A DNA stretch of 38,241 nucleotides from Aquimarina algiphila (GCF_007489275.1 NZ_VLNR01000066.1:1725-39965); one strand, 5' to 3'. Numbered from the stretch's first letter, positions 25,720 through 34,828 are shown. Numbers and translations are program-made. The notes: a model not told the origin generated them from the sequence alone.

Positions 25720-26736
25720 TTAAATATTAAACTCTTTATTAAGCAAATTAATTTGTTCTGGACGTCCTAAAACTACAATCTTAGAACTCGGCCTTAAAAC
25801 TGTGTCTGCTTCGGGGTTTACAATATACTCTCCCTCTGGGGATTTATATCCTATAATTGTACATCCCGTTTTAGATCTCATATCAATGGTTCGAATCGTT
25901 CTTTCTTGTTCATCATCAAACATATCTTCAAAAGAAACTTCTTCTATATTTATTGATCTTTTACCTACAATAGAAAGATTATCCAAAAATTCTATCAAAT
26001 CAGGAACTACAACTAAAGAAGCCATATGATCTCCTCCAATACGATCTGGCATAATTACATTATCAGCTCCGGCCAGTCTTATTTTTTTATATGATGTATC
26101 TTGTGAAGCTCTACTTATTATTTTAAGTTTTTTATTAATTTGTCTAGCAGAAAGTACTATAAACAGATTATCAGCATCTTCTGGAAGTGTACAAATTAAA
26201 CAATCTGCATTTTTTATACCTGCTTCAATCAAAACATCATCTTCTGTAGCGTTTCCTTTAAGAAACAACAATTGATCACTCTGATACCTTTCTATGACAT
26301 CATTATCTTTCTCGATAATAATAAAGGGTTTATTATAGGCTAATAACTTTACCGCCGCTTGTTTACCATTACGACCATATCCAATGATAATAATATGATT
26401 TTCGAGCTGATGTATCATTTTTTGTGTTTTTCGATATTGTACTCTTTTGGGATCATTTTTGCTTACTATATACTCTGTAATTACAGAGACAGAATATGCA
26501 AATATAGACACACTAGTAGCGATTAGGAAGATTGTAAATAATTTGGCATTCTCATCCAAGGGATGCACTTCACTAAATCCAACCGTTGACATCGTTATGA
26601 CGGTCATGTAGAGGGCGTCTGTCCATGAATAATCAGAAAAAAACTTAAAACCTATTACTCCAATACTAATTACAATAATTAATAAAATTAAAGCAATATA
26701 TACTTTTCGTCTGCCCCAATTATAAATTTTTATCAT
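25720..26736 (-). CDS. Two-transmembrane potassium channel with RCK/TrkA-N domain
   Basis: A 338-residue subunit: TM1 about 12-31, a pore loop with filter TVGFSE (residues 51-56), TM2 about 66-90, then a TrkA-N/RCK domain beginning IIIIGYGRNGKQAA and a C-terminal TrkA-C-like domain. Tetramers of such subunits form ligand-gated K+ channels (MthK or KtrAB-related gating). The filter has Phe-Ser-Glu where most channels have Tyr-Gly-Asp, so selectivity may differ. The start codon overlaps the stop of the PspC gene (ATGA), showing translational coupling. Confidence 0.92.
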   Translation of the reverse strand: MIKIYNWGRRKVYIALILLIIVISIGVIGFKFFSDYSWTDALYMTVITMSTVGFSEVHPLDENAKLFTIFLIATSVSIFAYSVSVITEYIVSKNDPKRVQYRKTQKMIHQLENHIIIIGYGRNGKQAAVKLLAYNKPFIIIEKDNDVIERYQSDQLLFLKGNATEDDVLIEAGIKNADCLICTLPEDADNLFIVLSARQINKKLKIISRASQDTSYKKIRLAGADNVIMPDRIGGDHMASLVVVPDLIEFLDNLSIVGKRSINIEEVSFEDMFDDEQERTIRTIDMRSKTGCTIIGYKSPEGEYIVNPEADTVLRPSSKIVVLGRPEQINLLNKEFNI

Positions 26737-26954
26737 AAGTCAAATACAGAAGTTCGTTTAGTATACACCAAGTCTTTTAATTTCAACCAAAACGCCATAT
26801 TAAGATATATTACAAATCCTAATCCTGCTGTAGCAAAAGTTAAGTAAATAAAGAATAATCGTACATTCTTAGCTCGCATACCTAACCGATCCGCTAATCG
26901 TGAAGAAACATAAAATCCGTTACGTTCTAGAAAATGTCTTAAATTATAAAGCAT
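26733..26954 (-). CDS. PspC-domain small membrane protein
   Basis: A 73-residue protein with a basic N-terminal segment (LRHFLERNGFYVSSRLADRLGM), the PspC-like RAKNVRLFFIYLTFATAGLGF membrane stretch and a second short hydrophobic segment. In enterobacteria PspC senses envelope stress, but the function of these short flavobacterial members is not known to me. It lies between the DUF2851 gene (29 bases) and the potassium channel gene (4-base overlap). Confidence 0.85.
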   Translation of the reverse strand: MLYNLRHFLERNGFYVSSRLADRLGMRAKNVRLFFIYLTFATAGLGFVIYLNMAFWLKLKDLVYTKRTSVFDL

Positions 26955-26983
26955 ACCGCAAAATAATTATATTAAACTAAATT

Positions 26984-28264
26984 CTAATCACCATTTAATA
27001 AATAATTCCCAATTGCACACTTTAAACATGCTTTTTGATCACAATATCGACTCTTTAACTGAATCATAGCCTGAGAGTGTAGTGCATTCTCAATAGGAAT
27101 TTTTAATCCTTCAAATTTATCAACAATACTATTTTTTTCTTTAGAGAGTTGAGAAATTAATTTAAAAACCTCATCATCAGGATATCGACCTATACTTCTT
27201 GCATGTAAAAATTTAATTGGAATTATAGTATTGATCAATAATAGATCTACAAAAGATTTTGTTATCCTTTTCCTTCTAATTTTTGATTCCTTTTGAAATG
27301 TATAGTGATTTTCCCAAAAACTACTTGCCTCAACACTAAACAGTGTATAGAAGTCTTCAATATTATTAACACGAATAATTGAACTAAAAAGCCGATTATT
27401 ATTAAAATATAACATGGCTAATTGAGCTAATCGTATAGTAGGAAAGTTTGATGGTCTCAACCTAAAAAATTGAAAAGGTAATATTCCTTGAGTATCCAAT
27501 TGAAATTTAGATTTTAAAAATACATATTCTTTTTTAAGAGATTTGGCATACTCATTTTCATAATCTTGTTCTAAAAAACCTGCTTGACCAAAAAACAAGG
27601 CTTCTAATTTTTCACATGCTATACTACATTTCCTAAGAGTAGAAAAATCTATCGAGTTTGCTAAGCTCAAAAAAGCATCTCCGTTTACTTTTAATCCAAA
27701 ATTTTTTGCCAAAAGTTTAAAAAGCACTGCTTCCCAATCATTAGCTGATTGATTTAAAAGTTCTGTTATATAACTTGATTTCTGCTCTAATCTTTCTAAA
27801 TACAATCTTTCTTGCCAATTAGACAAAACAAAATTAGAAATATAAGGGAGTTGTTTTTCACATCCGATCCAGTGTTTATTACTTTCTGTAAAAAGCTTTT
27901 TGTATCTATTTAATATTTCATGAGATACATAATCCTTAAGTTGTAGTGTGGGAATTATCGTATTATCTTTTCTAAATATTTCGATGTCATCTTCCCAGAC
28001 TACGTGAAGAATTACATTATCATAGGCTGGATCATTTTCATGATTATGCACATACCAATCGCTTGATCTGATATGAATTTCTACATTCCCTGCCCATTTC
28101 TGACCATTTATAATAAGTCGGGCATTAAAAAAATCAGGGCCTGAATGATCTGTATTATGTAATCCAACTTGTTGCAAAAGAAGGTTTTCTTGCTTTGTTG
28201 TTTTTAAATCAGAAAGTTCAAACTTTTTATACTTCCAAAGGTATTGGAGTAAATCTTCTTTCAT
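26984..28264 (-). CDS. DUF2851 family protein
   Basis: A 426-residue soluble protein recognised by its N-terminal region (EDLLQYLWKYKKFELSDLKT, HSGPDFFNARLIINGQKWAG, NVEIHIRSSDW). These segments are typical of DUF2851, a family found mainly in Bacteroidota with no known function to me. The C-terminus carries a Cys cluster (CDQKACLKCAIG), which could bind metal. It is the first gene of a likely operon with the PspC and potassium channel genes. Confidence 0.88.
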   Translation of the reverse strand: MKEDLLQYLWKYKKFELSDLKTTKQENLLLQQVGLHNTDHSGPDFFNARLIINGQKWAGNVEIHIRSSDWYVHNHENDPAYDNVILHVVWEDDIEIFRKDNTIIPTLQLKDYVSHEILNRYKKLFTESNKHWIGCEKQLPYISNFVLSNWQERLYLERLEQKSSYITELLNQSANDWEAVLFKLLAKNFGLKVNGDAFLSLANSIDFSTLRKCSIACEKLEALFFGQAGFLEQDYENEYAKSLKKEYVFLKSKFQLDTQGILPFQFFRLRPSNFPTIRLAQLAMLYFNNNRLFSSIIRVNNIEDFYTLFSVEASSFWENHYTFQKESKIRRKRITKSFVDLLLINTIIPIKFLHARSIGRYPDDEVFKLISQLSKEKNSIVDKFEGLKIPIENALHSQAMIQLKSRYCDQKACLKCAIGNYLLNGD

Positions 28265-28434
28265 CTGTATTGCGTATTGTTTTATATTACAAATTGTAAT
28301 TTGCTACTAAACATCACGGGTAGGATAAAGAAAATGTAATAGCGAATCTAAATAGTGCATGAAAATACTAAATATTATCTTAATCTTGTAAGCTCTACAT
28401 TAGAACATTGACCAAATTACAAACTCCAATATAA

Positions 28435-29292
28435 ATGAACAATATCTTTAAATCTGTTTTTATATCAATTTTTCCTGTAATTGCTCTCTATTATGCTATA
28501 GACAGTATTGTACACCTCATTAATCATAGTGTATCATATCGATATATAGGAAGATTAATCTTAGCTTCTACTATTGTTACCTTTTTTCTTTTTCTTTTTA
28601 TTAAACCAGTAGCAAGAACAGATTCGAATCTAAAAAAACATACTATAAGTATTGCGATAGGCCTTTTAATAAGTCTAATATTTGGAGGAGCAATAGAGCA
28701 AGATATACATGGTTCATTACCTAGTATTGCTCTATTTTTAGGATGGGTTTTATACATAAAATGGTATTCAACTTTTGAAGATAGAAAAAAAAACACAATG
28801 CTTAAGATTGGTAGTTATTTACCAGAATTAGAACTACAAAATATTGAAAAAAAAAGAATCAATACCTCAAAATTTATTGGTAATCCATCTATTTTTCTTT
28901 TCTATCGCGGCAACTGGTGCCCATTGTGTATGGCTCAAATCAAAGAAATTGCCTCACAATATAAAGAACTTGAAAAACGAAACGTAAACATCATATTTAT
29001 CAGTCCACAATCTCATGGTCACACAAAATCACTTGCTGAAAAATTTAATTTGAATTTTAATTTTTTAGTAGACCATAAAAACAAAGTTGCTAAACAGTTA
29101 CATATTCTTTCAAAAAATGGATTACCAATGGGTTTTCAAACCTTAGGATATGACAGTGATACGGTGATGCCAACTGTATTAATAACCAATAGTGAAGGGA
29201 AAATCATTTTTGCAGATCTTACAAATAACTACAGAGTACGCCCAGAGCCTGAAACTTTCCTCAAAATTATAGACACATATACCTCAAAATAA
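28435..29292 (+). CDS. Membrane-anchored peroxiredoxin/thioredoxin-like protein (AhpC/TSA fold)
   Basis: A 285-residue protein. The N-terminal 110 residues contain four hydrophobic segments (about 8-22, 40-57, 70-84, 97-110). The C-terminal domain has the AhpC/TSA redoxin start (LKIGSYLPELELQN) and the active-site FYRGNWCPLCMAQIKEI with C162 and C165. A Trp-Cys-x-x-Cys motif suggests thiol-disulfide exchange or a peroxiredoxin-like activity, probably at the membrane. It is transcribed alone, divergently from the DUF2851 gene across 170 bases. Confidence 0.85.
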   Translation: MNNIFKSVFISIFPVIALYYAIDSIVHLINHSVSYRYIGRLILASTIVTFFLFLFIKPVARTDSNLKKHTISIAIGLLISLIFGGAIEQDIHGSLPSIALFLGWVLYIKWYSTFEDRKKNTMLKIGSYLPELELQNIEKKRINTSKFIGNPSIFLFYRGNWCPLCMAQIKEIASQYKELEKRNVNIIFISPQSHGHTKSLAEKFNLNFNFLVDHKNKVAKQLHILSKNGLPMGFQTLGYDSDTVMPTVLITNSEGKIIFADLTNNYRVRPEPETFLKIIDTYTSK

Positions 29293-29651
29293 AGTCATAT
29301 TTATCTAATTGACTCCCTAAAAAAGCACATATAAAAGAGTGTAAAAACACTGAAAAATACTTTAAAACCCTTCATAAAATGAGTTTAACAAGTTAAATTT
29401 CTTAAAATCAAGTTAATTCGATATAGAAATGTACTATTGGTAAGATTTTATGTATTAATGGAAAACACTACTACAATTTCATTTCTTTTCTTTGTTTGGA
29501 ATTAAAAGGGAAAATTAATTCATTCAAAAAATATTAAGATTACAAAACCCTAAGCTAAGTTGAGTTTGTGTTAGGTTATTGATGGTTGTCATTTTTGACG
29601 ACCATCTTTATTTTTAGACTATTTCTAAACCTCATCAATCTTTTATATGTC
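29293..29651. other. Non-coding gap with an isolated terminator
   Basis: About 360 AT-rich bases between the redoxin gene and the convergent AraC-type gene. I see no gene. It contains a weak AGTGT/ACACT hairpin at 29338-29351 and a strong hairpin terminator at 29581 whose T run faces the plus strand, almost 300 bases after the redoxin stop. Confidence 0.5.
29581..29614 (+). terminator. Rho-independent terminator facing plus strand
   Basis: An 11-bp stem (GATGGTTGTCA with TGACGACCATC, one G-U pair) with a four-base loop is followed by TTTATTTTTAG. It could end a long redoxin 3' UTR or an unrecognised short transcript. Confidence 0.75.
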
Positions 29652-30632
29652 TTATGAATTCATATCCGGGTATATATCAAACTTATTAAAAAAAGCTTTT
29701 CTAAATTTTGAAGAATTCGAATAATTAAGAGTATCCATTACTTCTCTTATCGAAAGGCCATCACCAATGATCATATTATATGAAATCTCAAGTCTTCTAT
29801 TATTAAAAAATTCTAACGGTGTCTGATTATGTATTTCTTTAAACATATTAAAAAAATTAGTACGACTCATATGTGCCATAGCTGCTAATTGGTCAACGCC
29901 AATAAATGGTTCTTGAATATTATTTCTTAAATAATTACTTACTTTATATATACTTCCAACCTGAGCACTATTAATATTAAAAGGATTGCTTTCTGTTTCC
30001 CATTTTAATACATCTTTCCAAAATGTTTCTAACAAACGTATCCCTCTGGCTATAAAATAAAGGTAATTTTCGACCTTATCTACATCAGGTTCTACAATTT
30101 GGTCAAAAAGATTTGATTGCTTGTATGAAAGATAAAACTTATTAATGTGTTGATGTGAATACCTAATATAGCTATCTACTCTTTCTGCCATATCGTTATT
30201 TTTCATAAAATATGGTTCGGTGTAAGAGCTTTTTAACACAATCATAGTAGATTTTACTTCTGCTCCCTTTGTGATAAAAACTTGTTCTCCCTGCTGACCA
30301 TCCATACATCTCATATTACCTGGTGTATAGCTATCAGAATAGGTGCTTATAATTTGATTTTTTTCTAATTGATGATCTAATGCATACTTTCTAAAATGAA
30401 GTATAATATCCTTTTCATTAATCGGTTGTCTTATGTATTCAATATCTGCATTAGCTCTGTAATTATTAACCAAGAGAAAGACTTCTGGAGATATTTTATA
30501 ATATGATAAATATCCTTCTCCTATTTCGGGAGGAAAATAAATCCGATCGGTAGTACTATTCGGATCCAATTGAGACCTAAAATAGTTTCTTAATTTATCG
30601 ATATCAGAAAAGTCAAATGTATATTTATGCAT
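29652..30632 (-). CDS. AraC-family transcriptional regulator
   Basis: A 326-residue regulator. Residues 1-215 form an effector domain that I do not recognise closely. The C-terminal AraC helix-turn-helix pair runs from about residue 230 (VSNYLRNNIQEPFIGVDQLA, then MSRTNFFNMFKEIHNQTPLEF and SSKFRKAFFNKFDIYP). The protein ends only a few residues after the second recognition helix, slightly shorter than the family norm but seemingly complete. It is monocistronic; the target genes cannot be named. Confidence 0.88.
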   Translation of the reverse strand: MHKYTFDFSDIDKLRNYFRSQLDPNSTTDRIYFPPEIGEGYLSYYKISPEVFLLVNNYRANADIEYIRQPINEKDIILHFRKYALDHQLEKNQIISTYSDSYTPGNMRCMDGQQGEQVFITKGAEVKSTMIVLKSSYTEPYFMKNNDMAERVDSYIRYSHQHINKFYLSYKQSNLFDQIVEPDVDKVENYLYFIARGIRLLETFWKDVLKWETESNPFNINSAQVGSIYKVSNYLRNNIQEPFIGVDQLAAMAHMSRTNFFNMFKEIHNQTPLEFFNNRRLEISYNMIIGDGLSIREVMDTLNYSNSSKFRKAFFNKFDIYPDMNS

Positions 30633-30714
30633 ATTCCCTCATTTTACAACTATATTATTTTAATTAAGATCATTATTCCCTAATAAAGTTGCGCAATATA
30701 TATCCAAATAAAAT

Positions 30715-30759
30715 ATAAAAACAACCCCTTTATCAGCCAATAACGCTAATAGAGGGGGT
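30715..30759 (-). terminator. Terminator after the cystathionine beta-synthase gene
   Basis: On the minus strand ACCCCCTCTATTAGC pairs, with one bulge and one mismatch, with GCTGATAAAGGGGT, followed by TGTTTTTAT. It lies 25 bases after the stop codon. Confidence 0.75.
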
Positions 30760-30783
30760 AAATTATATTTTAAATATAAGGAT

Positions 30784-32145
30784 TTATTTTATATGACTAA
30801 TTACGTCATATTTTGTAATAATATGATGCTTCCCATTATCTAAAGCAACCAGAACTGCAGGATTGCCGTTCTTAATCAACTTAGAAATTTCATCAAGAGA
30901 AGTTTTTGAAGATACAATAGGATACGGATCTTTCATAACATCCTTAATAGGAGTATTATCCATATTTTTATCATCAAGAAATGCAGAAAACAAAGCACTT
31001 TCATCTACAGAACCAACAAAACCTTCACTATCAACAACAGGAATTTGAGAAATCTGAAATTTACGCATACGCTCGATCGCGTGTGATACCAATTCTTCAG
31101 TTTTAACAGTAATTAATGGTTTTTCTATATGATCTTTTACGAGGTCATCTGCGGTAGATACTTCTTCATCAAGAAATCCTCTTTCTCGCATCCAATCATC
31201 ATTAAACATCTTGCCCACATATCTACTACCATGATCATGATATAAAATAACCACTACATCATCTTTAGTAAAATTTTCTTTTAATTGAAGTAATCCTTTT
31301 ATAGCAGCTCCTGCGCTATTTCCTAGAAACATCCCTTCTTCTTTAGCTAGTTTTTGTGTATATACGGCAGCGTCTTTATCTGTTACCTTGGTAAAACCAT
31401 CTATAACTGAAAAATCTACATTTTTAGGTAAAATATCTTCTCCAATACCTTCTGTGATATAAGAATAAATCTCATTCTCATCAAAAACACCCGTTTCATG
31501 GTATTTTTTAAATACCGAACCATAAGTATCAATTCCCCAAATCTTAATATTTGGATTTTTTTCTTTTAAATATTTTCCTACACCAGATATTGTTCCTCCT
31601 GTACCTACTCCTACTATAAAATGTGTTACTTTACCATCTGTTTGTTCCCAAATCTCTGGTCCTGTACTTTCATAGTGTGCCAGAGCATTAGAAGGATTAT
31701 CATATTGATTTACATACCATGAATTTGGTGTTTCTTCTGCTAATCTTTTTGAAACTGAATAATATGATCTTGGATCGTCTGGTTCTACATTAGTTGGGCA
31801 CACCATTACTTTTGCTCCTACAGCTCTAAGAATATCCATTTTTTCTTTAGACTGCTTATCTGCCATCACACAAATTAGCTTATATCCTTTTACAATTGCA
31901 ACCAGAGCCAATCCCATTCCTGTATTTCCAGATGTCCCTTCAATAATTGTTCCTCCTGGTTTTAATCTGCCATCTGCTTCTGCATCTTCAATCATTCGTA
32001 AAGCCATACGATCCTTTACAGAATTTCCTGGGTTAAAAGTTTCGTATTTTGCTAATACTAAAGCATCGACATCCTTTACCATAGCATTCATCTTAACCAG
32101 GGGTGTACCACCAATGGTTTCCAATATATTATTTGCGTATTTCAC
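30784..32145 (-). CDS. Cystathionine beta-synthase / cysteine synthase with C-terminal CBS pair
   Basis: Pyridoxal-phosphate enzyme of the beta-replacement family, 453 residues from the GTG at 32145. The start gives MKYANNILETIGGTPLVKMN, the usual N-terminus. The Schiff-base lysine is K44 (NSVKDRM), the phosphate loop is GTSGNTGMG, and VGTGGTISG binds cofactor. The C-terminal 120 residues form two CBS domains (ITVKTEELVSHAIERM and DVMKDPYPIVSSKTSL). Domain order and motifs (MALRMIEDAEADG, NQYDNPSNALAHYE) resemble cystathionine beta-synthase more than plain CysK, so it likely joins serine or O-acetylserine with homocysteine or sulfide. A longer open frame from TTG 32217 is rejected because its first codons contain the promoter. 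Confidence 0.9.
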   Translation of the reverse strand: MKYANNILETIGGTPLVKMNAMVKDVDALVLAKYETFNPGNSVKDRMALRMIEDAEADGRLKPGGTIIEGTSGNTGMGLALVAIVKGYKLICVMADKQSKEKMDILRAVGAKVMVCPTNVEPDDPRSYYSVSKRLAEETPNSWYVNQYDNPSNALAHYESTGPEIWEQTDGKVTHFIVGVGTGGTISGVGKYLKEKNPNIKIWGIDTYGSVFKKYHETGVFDENEIYSYITEGIGEDILPKNVDFSVIDGFTKVTDKDAAVYTQKLAKEEGMFLGNSAGAAIKGLLQLKENFTKDDVVVILYHDHGSRYVGKMFNDDWMRERGFLDEEVSTADDLVKDHIEKPLITVKTEELVSHAIERMRKFQISQIPVVDSEGFVGSVDESALFSAFLDDKNMDNTPIKDVMKDPYPIVSSKTSLDEISKLIKNGNPAVLVALDNGKHHIITKYDVISHIK

Positions 32146-32186
32146 TCCAATATTTTTAAGTCTCCCAACATGGGTATTTTGCAGCG

Positions 32187-32217
32187 CAAAGATACAATCT
32201 AGATTATCGTTTGACAA
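32187..32217 (-). promoter_or_regulatory. Predicted promoter of the cystathionine beta-synthase gene
   Basis: Minus strand: -7 box TATCTTTG (32187-32194) and -33 TTG (32215-32217), spacer 20. Predicted start is near 32182, giving a leader of about 36 bases to the GTG. The TTG -33 element is the codon an ORF finder would take as start. Confidence 0.6.
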
Positions 32218-32238
32218 TTTTTAGGTAAGAATACCTAT

Positions 32239-33480
32239 TTATTGAAAACGTATCGATTTGGTTGGCGATATTTTTGATATAATGTAAGAAGGAATAAGCA
32301 ACATTAATAGACACAACATCATAGTTCCAATATTAAGTACTAAAACATAACTTATATCAATGTAAACTGGAGCTGTGCTCACATAATATGTTTCAGGATT
32401 AAGTCCTACTATACCATAATGTTTTTGAAGAAATAGTAACCCGACTCCAATAAGGTTTCCCCAGAATAAACCAATTAAAATTAGATATCCGGCATTGTAC
32501 AAAAACATTTTTCTTATACTCCAATCACTAGAACCTAAAGCCTTTAATATTCCTATCATAGGAGTTTTTTCGAGAATCAAAACTAACAAAGCGGTAATCA
32601 TATTAATTCCTGCTACCAGGATAATAATTCCGATAATACCTATAATATTAAGGTCAAATAATTTTAGCCATTCAAAAATAGTAGCATACTTTAAAGCGAT
32701 GGTTTGACTATCTAATGTAGAAGGTATGTTTTCATAAATTTCCTGCCCTTTTTGATCTATACTATCAAAATCATCAATAAATACCTCAAAATTTCCAATT
32801 TCATCTAGTTTCCACTTATTCATTTTCTGAATATGTCGAATATCTGCGAAGAGAAAAGTTTCATCAAATTCCTGAAATCCAGAATTATATATCCCAACTA
32901 TTTGAAAAGCTCTTATATAAGGATTTGAATTACGCTTAGCATTTTTCTTTAAAAAATAAGTAATTGCTTTATCCCCTATAGTTAACCCTAAACGATTTGC
33001 AATATGTGAAGACAATAAAATTTCTTCATTAAGTTGATCTCCATAATTAGGTAATCTTCCTTCTATCAGATATTCTTTAAAGTAATCCCAATAATAATCT
33101 TTTCCTACTCCTTTTACTACAACTCCTTCAAAATCTGTTTCTGTGCGTATTAGTCCCATTTTGGTTGCTACTCCTTGCATATGAACTACACCATCAACAT
33201 CAGTAAATTCGGGATAAAAACTCTGATTTATTGTTATCGGAATCAAGGACTCAACACTATTGTTATTATCAAAACTTGAAATTAGCACATGCCCATTAAA
33301 AGCGGCAACTTTTTCTCTTATTTTACGTTGTAAACCCACACCAGTAGCAACAGTAATCAACATCATAATCACACCTATTGCGATAGCGGATATTGCAATT
33401 TTTATGATTGGAGTTGAAATGCTACTTTTATGTTCCTTACCTTTGATAAGGCGTTTGGCAATAAAATACTCGAAATTCAA
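32239..33480 (-). CDS. FtsX/LolE-like ABC transporter permease
   Basis: A 413-residue inner-membrane permease of the MacB/FtsX/LolC-E superfamily. One membrane helix near residues 25-50 (IIKIAISAIAIGVIMMLITV) is followed by a large periplasmic MacB-PCD-like domain (about 55-265) and three C-terminal helices, with the LEKTPMIGILKALGSSDWSIRKMF coupling region typical of LolE/LolC. The partner ATPase is not adjacent. Lipoprotein release from the inner membrane is the likely role (inference). The start codon is TTG: an in-frame stop lies three codons before it, and the resulting N-terminus NFEYFIAKRLI is conserved in the family. Confidence 0.9.
   Translation of the reverse strand: MNFEYFIAKRLIKGKEHKSSISTPIIKIAISAIAIGVIMMLITVATGVGLQRKIREKVAAFNGHVLISSFDNNNSVESLIPITINQSFYPEFTDVDGVVHMQGVATKMGLIRTETDFEGVVVKGVGKDYYWDYFKEYLIEGRLPNYGDQLNEEILLSSHIANRLGLTIGDKAITYFLKKNAKRNSNPYIRAFQIVGIYNSGFQEFDETFLFADIRHIQKMNKWKLDEIGNFEVFIDDFDSIDQKGQEIYENIPSTLDSQTIALKYATIFEWLKLFDLNIIGIIGIIILVAGINMITALLVLILEKTPMIGILKALGSSDWSIRKMFLYNAGYLILIGLFWGNLIGVGLLFLQKHYGIVGLNPETYYVSTAPVYIDISYVLVLNIGTMMLCLLMLLIPSYIISKISPTKSIRFQ
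33414..33445 (+). promoter_or_regulatory. Predicted namZ promoter within the permease gene
   Basis: Plus strand: TTG (33414-33416) and -7 box TACCTTTG (33438-33445), spacer 21. The predicted leader to the muramidase ATG is about 37 bases. It lies in the first codons of the divergent permease gene. Confidence 0.5.
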
Positions 33481-33488
33481 GCTTAACT

Positions 33489-34763
33489 ATGGTTTTTATT
33501 AGAAATGCATTCAAAAATACATTTTTATTCGTTTGCACCCTTCTTATTTTTTATGGAAGTATAACAAAAATGTATTCACAGGATTTACCTGATGCACAAA
33601 ACACAATAAAAAAAGATAGTATTATAGGGGATACTACAAAAATCAAATCACCTCTCGTAGGAGCAAATCAGATAAAATCATATCTACCACTCTTACAAAA
33701 TAAAAAGGTTGCTATTGTAAGTAATCAGACATCAGTAATTTTTAAAGATAGTATCACAAATCAACATTATATACATCTTGTCGATTCATTGTTATCACAT
33801 AATATCAACATTCAAAAGGTTTTTGCTCCAGAACACGGTTTTAGAGGTAAAGCTGATGCAGGAGAACTGGTAGCCGATGGTAAAGATGCTAAGACGGGAC
33901 TTCCTATCATTTCATTACATGGTAAAAACAAAAAGCCTTCTGCGGCCACTTTAACAAATATAGATATTGTTGTTTTTGATATACAAGATGTTGGAGTTCG
34001 TTTTTACACTTATATTTCGACATTACATTATGTAATGCAAGCCTGTGCAGAAAATAAGATTCCTGTACTTATATTAGATCGTCCAAATCCTAATGCTCAT
34101 TATATTGATGGGCCTACTCTAGAAAAAGAACATTCGAGTTTTTTGGGGGTCCATCCTATCCCCCTTGTACACGGTTTAACTATTGGGGAGTATGCAAATA
34201 TGGTAAATGGTGAAGATTGGTTAGGAAAAGGACTAAAATGTGAAGTCACAGTTATCCCTGTAAAAAATTACACCCATACAACTCCATATAGTTTACCAAT
34301 AAGACCTTCTCCTAATTTACCAAATGATAAAGCAATTAACCTGTACCCTAGTCTTGGTTTTTTTGAAGGCACAACTATAAACGCTGGTCGTGGTACTGAA
34401 ACTCAATTTCAGATCTTTGGTTCTCCTGATTTAGCAATAGAAAAATATGACTATGCATATATTCCTAAACCCAATTTTGGTGCTAAGTATCCCAAACATA
34501 GAGGAGAAGTATGTTATGGAAAAGATTTAAGAAAAAGTGAATCCTTAAGTGCTATACATCTAGGATGGTTAATCAATGCCTATAATAATTCTAATGATAA
34601 AGAAAAGTTTTTCAATACCAAATCGTTCACCATTCATGCGGGTACAAAAAAGCTACAGCAACAGATTGAAGAAGGATTAAGCCCTGAAGAAATTAGAAGT
34701 ACTTGGATGGAAGATCTTCAAAAATTTAAAATAAAAAGAGAAAAATATCTAATTTACCTGTAA
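33489..34763 (+). CDS. namZ: Exo-beta-N-acetylmuramidase NamZ (DUF1343, GH171)
   Basis: A 424-residue exported enzyme of the former DUF1343 family. Characterised members (Bacillus subtilis YbbC/NamZ, Tannerella NamZ) remove terminal N-acetylmuramic acid from peptidoglycan fragments. The signal peptide covers residues 1-31 (FKNTFLFVCTLLIFYGSITK, ending MYSQ). Diagnostic segments include KVAIVSNQTS, FAPEHGFRGKADAGE, FDIQDVGVRFYTYISTLHY, ILDRPNPN, and FFEGTTINAGRGTE. The residues between the signal and the catalytic domain form a short linker. It likely works in periplasmic wall recycling. The gene is divergent from the permease with only 8 bases between start codons. Confidence 0.93.
   Translation: MVFIRNAFKNTFLFVCTLLIFYGSITKMYSQDLPDAQNTIKKDSIIGDTTKIKSPLVGANQIKSYLPLLQNKKVAIVSNQTSVIFKDSITNQHYIHLVDSLLSHNINIQKVFAPEHGFRGKADAGELVADGKDAKTGLPIISLHGKNKKPSAATLTNIDIVVFDIQDVGVRFYTYISTLHYVMQACAENKIPVLILDRPNPNAHYIDGPTLEKEHSSFLGVHPIPLVHGLTIGEYANMVNGEDWLGKGLKCEVTVIPVKNYTHTTPYSLPIRPSPNLPNDKAINLYPSLGFFEGTTINAGRGTETQFQIFGSPDLAIEKYDYAYIPKPNFGAKYPKHRGEVCYGKDLRKSESLSAIHLGWLINAYNNSNDKEKFFNTKSFTIHAGTKKLQQQIEEGLSPEEIRSTWMEDLQKFKIKREKYLIYL
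33512..33519 (-). promoter_or_regulatory. Predicted permease promoter within namZ
   Basis: TATTTTTG on the minus strand matches TAnnTTTG and predicts a leader of about 28 bases to the permease TTG. No -33 TTG is seen. It overlaps the first codons of namZ. Confidence 0.4.
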
Positions 34764-34778
34764 TACAAAACTGATAAA

Positions 34779-34796
34779 ACCCCCTTTTTCAGGGGT
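34779..34796. terminator. Weak hairpin after namZ
   Basis: ACCCC/GGGGT or CCCCT/AGGGG can pair around a short loop. The T run after it is poor on the plus strand, so it may give only partial termination before the kinase gene. Confidence 0.4.
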
Positions 34797-34817
34797 ATTA
34801 GTGTATGTAGGAATTAA

Positions 34818-34825
34818 TACATTTG
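34818..34825 (+). promoter_or_regulatory. Possible kinase promoter box close to the start codon
   Basis: TACATTTG matches TAnnTTTG and ends four bases before the ATG at 34829, so transcription would begin at or near the start codon (leaderless mRNA). No -33 TTG is present, so this may be chance. Confidence 0.3.
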
Positions 34826-34828
34826 TTT

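Noticed and set aside
29652..29680. Truncation of the AraC-type regulator
   Set aside because: The second recognition helix and the following GxxP-like FDIYP segment are present, so the domain is complete despite a short tail.
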